Below, one piece after another: positions 1-5,600 of a DNA stretch of 9,409 bases. The position numbers and the translations under genes are program-made. The stretch's first letter is position 1. Every line of letters begins with the position of its first letter. Source of the DNA: Archangium sp. (GTDB lineage Bacteria > Myxococcota > Myxococcia > Myxococcales > Myxococcaceae); the NCBI GenBank assembly GCA_016793585.1, contig JAEUJR010000525.1, positions 1 to 9,409 of the forward strand, read 5' to 3'. The notes under the pieces are model-generated. The model was not told the DNA's origin, ran no database searches, and was given only the letters and a program-made list of their open reading frames with translations.

Positions 1-1559
1 GTGATGAGCAGCTCGGGAATCGGGCGGTAGCGCGCCTGCACGCCGAGATCGACCTCGGTGCCCATGTAGAGCCCAGGCCGGCCGCCGAGCGAGTTGATGG
101 CGGTACCGCCGCCGATGCGCGTGTTGAACGGGTCGGCCAGGCGCGCCGTGCTGAACGCGAAGAGGGGGCCGCCGTACACGTCGAGCCAGTCGAAGAGGCC
201 GTACTTGACGCGAGGGAAGAGGTACCAGACGCCCGTGATGCTGCCCGCGGTGCCCAGCAGATCGGCGCCTTCGGGAGCGATGCCCACGAGGTTGGGGTCA
301 GACGCGCGCACGCTGGAGCGAGCCGACTGGTACGCCATCACGTGATCGAACAGCACCAGGCCGACCTTGAAGTCGCGATCGAAGCGGAAGTTCTCGAGTC
401 GATCGTCGCCCGGGTTCTGATCGCCCGAGGCGAAGCCCCAGTCGGCGAGCAGCGTGAGGCGGTTGGCCTTGTACGAGACCTTCGCCGCCGCGCCGAACTG
501 CTGCACCTTGAGCAGCGCCGCGTTCTCGTTGCGGGCCTGCGTGGTGGTGCCGTTGATGGTGAGCGCCTCGAAGCCGACTTTGAGGGCGCGGTTGCGGCGC
601 TTGAAGAACTCCCACTTGCCGGCTGCGTCGACGACGAAGACGTTGGTCTGCTTGCCGCCGTCGGTGACGTTCACGTTCGTCTGCGCGCGGTACACGCCAT
701 AGATGCCGAAGTTGTTCTCGGGGTCTTTGTTGAAGCGCAGCGCCAGCACGCCCTGAAACGCGCGATCACCACGCGAGAACTCGCTCAGGTTGTCGCGGTT
801 GATGAGGTCGGCCGCGAGCGCCGTCTCGAAGGCCTTGAACGTGCCGCCGAGGTTGAAGAGCGGGCGCACAGCGAGCAGCGCGCGGTAGGTCGTGTTGCCG
901 AACTGCTGTTGGCCGAAGTCGCCGGCCTCGGGGTCTTTCGCGCCGTCGTTGGCCAGCATGCCCAGGCCCCACGACTGCGTCTGCAGACCGACGCGGAAGG
1001 CGCCGGAGTTCCACTTGTACTCGAGGTACAGCTTGCGCAGGTCGAGCGCCGAGATGGCCGGGTACGGCACGCGATCGCCGACCAGCGTCTTCGAGGGCGT
1101 GCCGATGATCGCGCCGCTGGCCGTGTCGGCCTCGCCGATGAGCCCGAAGCCCTTGAGGTGGATCTCAGGCGTCACACGAACCCGCGTCATCAACGGCGCG
1201 ATGGTGGTGGGGCTGCTCTTGTCGTCGAGCGGAAACGGCGTGGCGCCCTCGTACGAGATGCGCGCCGAGGCCGCGAGGGCGGCCGTGATGTCGAGGCCCG
1301 ATGAGGTCTCTTCCTTCTTCGTCGGCTCTTCGGGCGTCGCCGGCTGCTCAGGCACAGGCGCGGTCTGCTGCCACGGCTCGGGAACCGCGTCTCCAGCGTC
1401 GGGGCCGTCGAAGCCCTGGCGAATGATCTCTCCGGGCGCGTCGGCGCCGCCGGGGTTGGCAGCGGCCGGAGCGACAGCCATGCCGCCGTCATCGGTCTGC
1501 GCGAAAGCGAAGAGCGACGTCAGCGCGGCCGCGAAGGCCACGAGTCGTGGTGCGTGCAT
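1..1559 (-). CDS. Outer-membrane beta-barrel (porin-like) protein, 3' end beyond window
   Basis: Reading the minus strand from an ATG at 1559 gives 519 codons with no stop, so the gene continues past the left edge. A GGGAGGG ribosome-binding site lies 9 bases before the ATG. Residues 1-20 form a signal peptide (MHAPRLVAFAAALTSLFAFA, likely cut before QTDD). Residues about 21-85 are a Pro/Ala/Glu/Thr-rich linker. From about residue 90 onward, alternating hydrophobic/polar strands with many Tyr, Phe and Trp and Gly/Asn/Asp turns indicate an outer-membrane barrel. Examples are LYLEYKWNSGAFRVGLQTQSWGLG at about 177-200, followed by LANDG, and later FKVGLVLFDHVMAY. The WGLG-xLANDG segment resembles the uncharacterised myxobacterial outer-membrane family TIGR04551; an alginate-export-type porin is the alternative. 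The substrate cannot be inferred. It is divergent from rpsF, and no convincing promoter of its own was found. The barrel class is likely, the exact family less sure. Confidence 0.8.
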   Translation of the reverse strand, partial: MHAPRLVAFAAALTSLFAFAQTDDGGMAVAPAAANPGGADAPGEIIRQGFDGPDAGDAVPEPWQQTAPVPEQPATPEEPTKKEETSSGLDITAALAASARISYEGATPFPLDDKSSPTTIAPLMTRVRVTPEIHLKGFGLIGEADTASGAIIGTPSKTLVGDRVPYPAISALDLRKLYLEYKWNSGAFRVGLQTQSWGLGMLANDGAKDPEAGDFGQQQFGNTTYRALLAVRPLFNLGGTFKAFETALAADLINRDNLSEFSRGDRAFQGVLALRFNKDPENNFGIYGVYRAQTNVNVTDGGKQTNVFVVDAAGKWEFFKRRNRALKVGFEALTINGTTTQARNENAALLKVQQFGAAAKVSYKANRLTLLADWGFASGDQNPGDDRLENFRFDRDFKVGLVLFDHVMAYQSARSSVRASDPNLVGIAPEGADLLGTAGSITGVWYLFPRVKYGLFDWLDVYGGPLFAFSTARLADPFNTRIGGGTAINSLGGRPGLYMGTEVDLGVQARYRPIPELLI

Positions 1560-1690
1560 GAGACGATTCCCTCCCAGGAACGGCAAAGTGCGGCGCCGAT
1601 ACCACGTGGGTCCTGGCGACTCCACGGGCTGAGCCAACGCGCCGCGAAAAAGACGCCCAGAGCGGGAAGCTGACATTTTGGGCACCGCAG

Positions 1691-1717
1691 TTGACTCCCG
1701 GGGGAGCCCCACATAAG
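1691..1717 (+). promoter_or_regulatory. Candidate sigma-70-type promoter for the rpsF operon
   Basis: TTGACT (1691-1696) matches a -35 box at five of six positions. CATAAG (1712-1717) is a partial -10 box, 15 bases further on. A start point near 1724 would place the leader structure at 1723-1755 at the very 5' end of the transcript. The spacer is short and the -10 weak, so this is only a candidate. Confidence 0.35.
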
Positions 1718-1722
1718 CGCAC

Positions 1723-1755
1723 CGGCCTCTGTCACTTCCGACAGAACCGGAGCCG
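1723..1755 (+). promoter_or_regulatory. Putative S6:S18-binding leader motif (autoregulatory RNA) of the rpsF operon
   Basis: The RNA can fold as an outer stem, CGGCC (1723-1727) with GGCCG (1750 and 1752-1755, A1751 bulged), and an apical 6-bp hairpin, TCTGTC (1728-1733) with GACAGA (1740-1745), loop ACTTCC. On the 3' side between them sits a bulge, A1746 followed by CCG (1747-1749). A CCG bulge flanked by a stem and a hairpin, upstream of rpsF-rpsR, is the published description of the S6:S18 complex-binding motif, which mimics the S6:S18 site on 16S rRNA. Location and architecture both fit, so I infer feedback control of the operon by its own products. The fold was done by eye. A competing pairing of CCGG (1722-1725) with CCGG (1747-1750) would bury the CCG. 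Confidence 0.6.
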
Positions 1756-1770
1756 TCAAACGCTCCGTTA

Positions 1771-1814
1771 TCCCCGCTCATCGGGCTGTTGCCGGTGGGC
1801 AGAACCCGTGGGGA
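1771..1814 (+). promoter_or_regulatory. Hairpin sequestering the rpsF Shine-Dalgarno
   Basis: TCCCCGC (1771-1777) can pair with GTGGGGA (1808-1814) over seven positions, including one G-U. This covers most of the rpsF Shine-Dalgarno GGGGAG (1810-1815). Within it, GGG (1783-1785) pairs with CCC (1805-1807), and TGCC (1790-1793) pairs with GGCA (1798-1801) around a GGTG loop. The three helices are collinear, so they can form one interrupted hairpin. A local alternative is CCCG (1773-1776) with CGGG (1782-1785), which would free the Shine-Dalgarno. This suggests translational control, possibly linked to the motif just upstream. It is a hand fold only. Confidence 0.45.
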
Positions 1815-1822
1815 GAAAACAC

Positions 1823-2284
1823 ATGGCCGAAGCATCGAAGAGCGCAAGCTTCTTGCGCGAGTACGAGACCGTCTTCCTCGTGAAGCCGGATCTCACCGAC
1901 GACACCGTCGAGAAGGTGAAGGAGAAGGTTCGCGGCATCGTGGGTCGTGAAGGCGGCAAGTTCTTGCGCTTCACCATCTGGGGCAAGAAGAAGACGATGT
2001 ACCCGGTGGCGAAGCAGCCGCGCGCGATCTACCTGCACGCGCACTACCTCGGGAAGCCGAGCATGGTCGCCGAAGTCGAGCGCAACCTGCGCAACTTCGA
2101 CGAGGTCAGCCGCTACATGTCGAAGCGTCTCGCCGAGCACATCGACCCCGAGTCGCGTCAGGCGCAGGAAGACCTGAAGCTCGCCGGCGACGTCGACGAC
2201 AACAAGCCGTTCGGCGGTGCCGAGCGTGAAGACTTCAACGCCGACGTCGATGGCAGCTACGACGACGACATCACCCCCGGCTGA
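1823..2284 (+). CDS. rpsF: 30S ribosomal protein S6
   Basis: This encodes 153 residues of S6, a small-subunit protein that binds the central domain of 16S rRNA as a dimer with S18. Recognisable S6 features are the first strand [16 protein letters not shown] (about 11-26), the segment [19 protein letters not shown] (about 47-65) and the region [16 protein letters not shown]. After about residue 118 comes an acidic tail rich in Asp, ending SYDDDITPG, which makes the protein longer than the usual ~100-135 residues. The ATG at 1823 is chosen because GGGGAG lies 7 bases upstream and the S6 fold starts soon after. The frame stays open to 1691, but that extension is leader RNA with no S6 similarity. 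It is the first gene of rpsF-rpsR-rplI, with 20 bases to rpsR. Regulation is probably by the structured leader. Confidence 0.96.
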   Translation: MAEASKSASFLREYETVFLVKPDLTDDTVEKVKEKVRGIVGREGGKFLRFTIWGKKKTMYPVAKQPRAIYLHAHYLGKPSMVAEVERNLRNFDEVSRYMSKRLAEHIDPESRQAQEDLKLAGDVDDNKPFGGAEREDFNADVDGSYDDDITPG

Positions 2285-2304
2285 GCCGAAAGGACTTCGA
2301 CACC

Positions 2305-2619
2305 ATGGAAAAGAACTACGGAGAGAAGAGCGGCAAGGGTGGCGGCGATCGCGGTGATCGTGGCGACCGTGGAGACGGCGAAGAGAAGCGCGGTGGTCGT
2401 GGCTTCGCGCGCAGGAAGGTCTGCCGCTTCTGCGCCGACAAGAAGATCATCGTCGACTTCAAGGATCAGTCGACCCTCAAGTACTTCGTCACCGAGCGCG
2501 GCAAGATCATTCCCCGCCGCATTTCGGGCAACTGCTCGAAGCACCAGCGCGCGATCGCCAAGGCGGTCAAGCAGGCCCGCGGCCTGGCGCTGATTCCCTA
2601 CCTCGTCCTCGCGGCCTGA
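2305..2619 (+). CDS. rpsR: 30S ribosomal protein S18, zinc-binding type with RGD-repeat N-terminus
   Basis: The 104-residue product has a canonical S18 core from about residue 34 ([19 protein letters not shown], then the segment ending [18 protein letters not shown]). S18 dimerises with S6 on the platform of the 30S subunit. Cys40, Cys43, Cys77 and His80 form the potential zinc site of the C+ form of S18. Residues 1-33 are a charged, Gly-rich extension with three RGD units (about 16-24). Each unit uses different synonymous codons, so the repeat appears maintained at protein level and is not recent slippage. An AAAGGA Shine-Dalgarno at 2289-2294 lies 10 bases before the ATG. It sits between rpsF and rplI, with only 14 bases to rplI. 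No ssb gene lies between rpsF and rpsR, unlike in many other bacteria. Confidence 0.96.
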   Translation: MEKNYGEKSGKGGGDRGDRGDRGDGEEKRGGRGFARRKVCRFCADKKIIVDFKDQSTLKYFVTERGKIIPRRISGNCSKHQRAIAKAVKQARGLALIPYLVLAA

Positions 2620-2633
2620 AAGGAACACACCCC

Positions 2634-3089
2634 ATGAAGCTCATTCTCCGTGAGGATGTGTACAACCTCGGCAACTCGGGCGAGGTCGTGAACGTGAAGA
2701 ACGGCTACGCGCGCAACTACCTGTTGCCGCGCAACCTCGCGATGCTCGCGTCGGCGGCCAACATTCGCCAGCTCGACCACGAGAAGGCAGTCATCGCGGT
2801 TCGTCAGGCGAAGCTGAAGTCGGTCGCTGAAGAGGCTGGCAAGAAGCTCGACGGCGTGACGGTCACCGTGACGCGCAAGGTCGGCGAGCAGGACAAGCTC
2901 TTCGGCTCGGTCACCGCGCTCGACGTCGCCGAGGCGCTGGCGGCGCAGGGTCACAAGTTCGACCGCCGCGTGATCCACCTGCCGGAGCCGATCCGCACGG
3001 TGGGCACGTTCGACGTGGAGCTCCGTCTCCACCGCGACGTTCACTCGAAGGTGAAGGTCGTCGTGCAGGGCGAGGCCGCGCAGGCGTAA
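2634..3089 (+). CDS. rplI: 50S ribosomal protein L9
   Basis: L9 is 151 residues here, near the usual 147-150. It binds 23S rRNA near the L1 stalk base and helps keep the reading frame. The N-terminal signature MKLILREDVYNLGNSGEVV followed by VKNGYARNYLLPRNLA (residues about 21-37) is unmistakable. A charged linker helix (about 48-73) joins it to the C-terminal domain, with GKKLDGVTVTVTRKVGEQDKLFGSVT and a VTALDVAEAL helix. An AGGA Shine-Dalgarno at 2621-2624 lies 9 bases before the ATG. The gene closes the ribosomal operon: a strong hairpin follows the stop by 24 bases. No dnaB follows it in this window, although dnaB is often next to rplI in bacteria. Confidence 0.97.
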   Translation: MKLILREDVYNLGNSGEVVNVKNGYARNYLLPRNLAMLASAANIRQLDHEKAVIAVRQAKLKSVAEEAGKKLDGVTVTVTRKVGEQDKLFGSVTALDVAEALAAQGHKFDRRVIHLPEPIRTVGTFDVELRLHRDVHSKVKVVVQGEAAQA

Positions 3090-3112
3090 GCGGTTTCGCG
3101 GCTGCATCGTTC

Positions 3113-3155
3113 ACGGGCCGTGTCCGCTTCGGTGGGCACGGCCTGTGTCGTTTCT
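3113..3155 (+). terminator. Strong intrinsic-type terminator hairpin after rplI
   Basis: Positions 3113-3127 pair with 3132-3146 over 15 consecutive positions, three of them G-U, around a UUCG loop closed by C-G (3127/3132). This is an exceptionally stable tetraloop stem. Only a short T-rich stretch follows (GTCGTTTCTG), so it is not a textbook U-tract terminator. Its position 24 bases after the rplI stop and its stability support transcription termination. Its 3' arm ends 24 bases before the next start codon. Confidence 0.8.
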
Positions 3156-3169
3156 GGGATGATGCGCCA

Positions 3170-3655
3170 GTGACCGCCCCCGTCATTGACCTCGTCGCCG
3201 AGCTCGAGCTGCTGGTCGATGCACTCAACCAGGCGTCGGTTCCCTACGCCCTGTGCGGAGGCCTGGCCCTCGCGATTCACGGCCATCCCCGCGCGACAAA
3301 GGACATCGATTTGCTGGTCCCGGCCGAGGCCGTCGAGAACGCACTCGGTGCAGCAGCACGCGCAGGCTTCACGCTTCGCGCGGGGCCGATTCCACTTGGC
3401 GTGAAGACGCCGACGCCGCAGACCCTCTTCCGTGCCACGAAGGTGAGCGACGGCAGCCACGTGACCACCGACGTGCTCGAGGTCTCGGCCAGCTACGGCC
3501 CTGCCTGGGCGCTCCGCGAGGTCATCGACTGGAGAGGGCGACGCTTGTCTCTCCTCTCGAGATCGGGCCTGATTGCGATGAAACGACTGTCGAGCCGAAC
3601 GAAGGACCAGAGCGATGTCGTCACCCTCGAACAGCGAGAAGATGAAGAGGCCTGA
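3170..3655 (+). CDS. Small nucleotidyltransferase-like protein (MNT / AbiEii-type fold)
   Basis: This 161-residue protein starts at GTG 3170, with no ATG nearby and only a weak ribosome-binding site. Residues 26-50 carry the core nucleotidyltransferase signature: Gly30-Gly31, an Ala-rich helix, then HGHPRATKDIDLLV with Asp45 and Asp47 as the expected metal-binding pair. Asp101 in TTDVLEV is a plausible third carboxylate. Near the C-terminus, LIAMKRLSSRTKDQSDVVTL matches the K-R-L-x-x-R-x-x-D-x-x-D pattern of this superfamily. Relatives include minimal nucleotidyltransferases and AbiEii-like toxins of toxin-antitoxin pairs, some of which AMPylate a target or modify tRNA. The substrate cannot be told from sequence. 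A short helical ORF begins just after its stop, the usual layout of such two-gene modules. It lies downstream of the rplI terminator, so it needs its own promoter, which I could not identify. Confidence 0.75.
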   Translation: MTAPVIDLVAELELLVDALNQASVPYALCGGLALAIHGHPRATKDIDLLVPAEAVENALGAAARAGFTLRAGPIPLGVKTPTPQTLFRATKVSDGSHVTTDVLEVSASYGPAWALREVIDWRGRRLSLLSRSGLIAMKRLSSRTKDQSDVVTLEQREDEEA

Positions 3656-3662
3656 GGTCGAC

Positions 3663-3830
3663 ATGTCACCCGAGGCAGTCGAGGCCCGGCTGCAAGAGGT
3701 CGTCGCACTCAACCGGCTCTGTGCATCACTCATGGAGGCTGGGAAGGCCGCTGGGCTGCACGATCGCAGCTGGGATGAGCCCTCAGCGGCTGGCGATGAT
3801 GCTGGCGAACCACTGCTGCATGGCCGGTGA
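3663..3830 (+). CDS. Short helical partner ORF of the nucleotidyltransferase, C-terminus probably aberrant
   Basis: The ORF encodes 55 residues, starting at ATG 3663, 7 bases after the preceding stop, with GAGG (3654-3657) as ribosome-binding site. In-frame ATGs at 3642 and 3615 would give longer forms overlapping the nucleotidyltransferase gene. Residues 1-32 (MSPEAVEARLQEVVALNRLC then ASLMEAGKAAGL) form one strongly helical, Leu-rich segment with host-like codon use. The remainder (HDRSWDEPSAAGDDAGEPLL) looks unrelated and its last 48 bases are antisense to the next gene. I infer that only the helical part is native and the tail is read-through into rearranged DNA. A partner or antitoxin-like role is suggested only by position. 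Confidence 0.5.
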   Translation: MSPEAVEARLQEVVALNRLCASLMEAGKAAGLHDRSWDEPSAAGDDAGEPLLHGR

Positions 3831-4148
3831 GTTCGCGTCGGTGGTGCCTTCGACGGTGAGTGACTCGGGCGCCCGCACCATGGCGCGAAGCATCGCGAAC
3901 ACGGCTGGGCGGCGATCGGCCGGCGCGACCGGCAGCAGATGCCACAGCGTCGCGGCGTCGGCAGGTCTCGCGAGCACGATCAGCTGCTCCACTCCGGTTC
4001 GTTCACGATCGAACTGAGCGACCGCCTCGACGAACGCAGGAGACGCATCGATCGCCACGGGAGTCGTCGGCGCACGGCTCGCGCTCGACACCGCGCGCAT
4101 GCCCTCGAGCACGGTCACTTCCCGGCCCTTGCCTGCCAGAGAGACCAT
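3783..4148 (-). CDS. FecR-type protein C-terminal fragment, probably a truncated gene remnant
   Basis: The minus-strand ORF encodes 121 residues from ATG 4148, with GGTGGAG ending 6 bases before it. A GTG at 4160 is possible but overlaps that ribosome-binding site. It begins abruptly with MVSLAGKGREVTVLEGMRAV, a strand-turn-strand pattern typical of the middle of a FecR domain (periplasmic iron-dicitrate-sensor-like domain), followed by a Pro-rich linker. The C-terminal part, TLWHLLPVAPADRRPAVFAM through TVEGT and the end MQQWFASIIASR, resembles the conserved tail of FecR-domain proteins from myxobacteria and acidobacteria, where a WHLL...DR..V...L segment precedes a VTREG-like motif. There is no signal peptide, membrane segment or first half of the domain. 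Codon use is normal for the genome. I infer an N-terminally deleted remnant; a genuine small protein is the alternative. Confidence 0.5.
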   Translation of the reverse strand: MVSLAGKGREVTVLEGMRAVSSASRAPTTPVAIDASPAFVEAVAQFDRERTGVEQLIVLARPADAATLWHLLPVAPADRRPAVFAMLRAMVRAPESLTVEGTTDANSPAMQQWFASIIASR

Positions 4149-4174
4149 TCCGGACTCCACCGTATGGTTGGGCG

Positions 4175-4504
4175 ATGAACGGCGCAGCGCGAGTCACGAT
4201 CGAAGGGTTCGCTCCTGGCGATGAAGCAGCGCTCGTATGGGGCCAACCGGAGCCCACCCTGAGCACGTTGATGTTCAACTTCTGCCCGCCGTCGTGGGCG
4301 GACGAGGAGCTCAGGGTGAACCTCGGGCACTTCGACCGCTTCGACCAGGAGTTGGCCGAACTGCTCGGCTGCGAGGTGCGGTGGGAAGACCGCGAGCTCT
4401 TCATCCTCGTCGCGCCGCCAGCCGATGCTCCCGAGCGAATCTCGAGGTTCCTCCGAAGTTACCCGCGCACCGCTCGCCGGGCGCTTGATCGAGACAAAGC
4501 GTGA
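4175..4504 (+). CDS. Small conserved-looking protein of unknown function
   Basis: This encodes 109 residues from ATG 4175, with codon usage typical of the neighbours. I do not recognise the family. The protein is soluble and acidic in the middle, with no signal peptide or membrane segment. Visible features are an N-terminal strand ARVTIEGFAPGDEAALVWGQ, the segment TLMFNFCPPSWADEELRVNL (about 31-50), a short helix FDRFDQELAELLG (about 53-65), a strand EVRWEDRELFILVAPP (about 67-82), and a basic C-terminal helix. The alpha/beta pattern suggests a compact globular domain. Only 26 bases separate its start from the divergent fragment at 4148, leaving little room for a promoter. No good Shine-Dalgarno is present. 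The hisC-type gene begins 28 bases downstream, so the two may be co-transcribed. Alternative starts further upstream in the same frame run antisense to the FecR-like fragment and are unlikely. Confidence 0.65.
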   Translation: MNGAARVTIEGFAPGDEAALVWGQPEPTLSTLMFNFCPPSWADEELRVNLGHFDRFDQELAELLGCEVRWEDRELFILVAPPADAPERISRFLRSYPRTARRALDRDKA

Positions 4505-4532
4505 TTCCCCCGACTGGGTGTACGCCTCGAAC

Positions 4533-5591
4533 ATGAAACCCACGCCGCGCCCCGGGATCCTGCAGATCGCCAACTACGTCGCGGGAGACATGACGCTCCC
4601 GAACTTCGCGCACCCGGCGGTGCTGGCGGCGAACGAGTCTCCGCTCGGGCCAAGTGACGCGGCGATCGAGGCGGCGCGATCGGCTGCGACCAACGTGCAC
4701 CTCTACCCCGACGCCGACACCGTCGCGCTGAACGAGGCGATCGCGAAGAAGCACGGGCTCGATCCGACGTGGATCATGTGCGGCACGGGCTCGGAGTCTC
4801 TCATCGAAGTGCTCTGCCGCACGTACGCAGGGCCGGGCGATGAAGTGCTGATGCCGAAGTTCAGCTTTCCGATGTTCGGCATCTTCGCCAACGCGGCTGG
4901 AGCGACGGTGGTGACTTCGGCAGCTCCGAACTTCACGGCTGACGTCGAGGCTTTGCTGGCAGCAGTGACGGAGCGCACGAAGCTGGTCTTCCTCGCGAAC
5001 CCGAACAACCCGACCGGCACGTGGGTCGATCGTCAGGCGGTGGCGAAGCTGGTGGCCGGGCTGCCCGAGCGCGTGATGCTGGTGCTCGACTCGGCGTACG
5101 CGGAGTACCTGGAGGATCCCGCCTACGACGCGGGCCTGCAGTACGTGACGAAGCACCGCGGCCGCGTCGTGGTGTTGCGCACGTTTTCGAAGCTGTACGC
5201 GCTGGCCGGTCTGCGCGTCGGGTGGATGCACGCGGACCCCGACACGATCACCATGCTTCGGCGCGCGCGGTTCATCTTTCCGGTGACGGCTCCGTCGCAG
5301 GCGGCGGCGGTGGCTGCGTTGGCCGACACCGCTCACGTTCGGCGCTCGATCGATCACAACCAACACTGGCGGCCGTGGCTCGCGACGGAGCTCTCATCGC
5401 GTGGCATCGAGGTGCTGCCCTCGGGAGCGAACTTCGTGCTCGCGCGGTTCCCCGGTGATGGGTGGAAGACCGCGGACGCGAAGCTGAAGGCGAAGGGTGT
5501 GATCGTTCGGCCGATTCCTCCGCTCGAGGGGCTGCGAATTTCGGTCGGCCTCGAGGCGCAGAACCGCACCGTCGTCGAGGCGCTGAGCTGA
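4533..5591 (+). CDS. hisC: Histidinol-phosphate aminotransferase-type PLP enzyme
   Basis: The 352-residue product is a class-II-type fold-I aminotransferase with the full HisC signature. This comprises ANESPLGPS (33-41), YPDAD, GTGSESLIEV, ANPNNPTGT with Asn159 contacting the cofactor, LDSAYAEYL with Asp186 and Tyr189, and RTFSKLYALAGLRVGW with Lys220 as the PLP Schiff-base lysine. It ends with LPSGANFVLARF and GLRISVG, whose Arg binds the substrate phosphate or carboxylate. HisC converts imidazole-acetol phosphate to histidinol phosphate, and many homologues also transaminate Tyr or Phe. No other his gene is nearby, so this may be a paralogue acting on aromatic amino acids or another substrate. 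The start at ATG 4533 is chosen because the next residues, KPTPRPGILQIANY, match the family N-terminus; the frame stays open upstream to 4425. The next gene starts 9 bases after its stop. Confidence 0.87.
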   Translation: MKPTPRPGILQIANYVAGDMTLPNFAHPAVLAANESPLGPSDAAIEAARSAATNVHLYPDADTVALNEAIAKKHGLDPTWIMCGTGSESLIEVLCRTYAGPGDEVLMPKFSFPMFGIFANAAGATVVTSAAPNFTADVEALLAAVTERTKLVFLANPNNPTGTWVDRQAVAKLVAGLPERVMLVLDSAYAEYLEDPAYDAGLQYVTKHRGRVVVLRTFSKLYALAGLRVGWMHADPDTITMLRRARFIFPVTAPSQAAAVAALADTAHVRRSIDHNQHWRPWLATELSSRGIEVLPSGANFVLARFPGDGWKTADAKLKAKGVIVRPIPPLEGLRISVGLEAQNRTVVEALS

Positions 5592-5600
5592 GGACGCCAG

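Noticed and set aside
342..1304. 320-codon plus-strand open frame
   Set aside because: It lies antisense to the barrel gene, is dominated by Arg, Glu, Ala and Val, and has no domain pattern. It is a GC-rich shadow of the minus-strand coding sequence.
1670..1698. CTGACA at 1670-1675 as an alternative -35 box for rpsF
   Set aside because: No acceptable -10 box occurs 15-19 bases downstream.
1691..1822. In-frame upstream extension of rpsF giving 44 extra residues
   Set aside because: It has no ribosome-binding site or S6 similarity, and the DNA is better explained as promoter and structured leader.
4149..4160. GTG at 4160 as the start of the FecR-like fragment
   Set aside because: It falls within the GGTGGAG that serves as ribosome-binding site for the ATG at 4148.
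4401..5366. 321-codon minus-strand open frame across the hisC-type gene
   Set aside because: The opposite strand carries a complete aminotransferase with all catalytic motifs. This frame is Arg/His-rich with no motifs.
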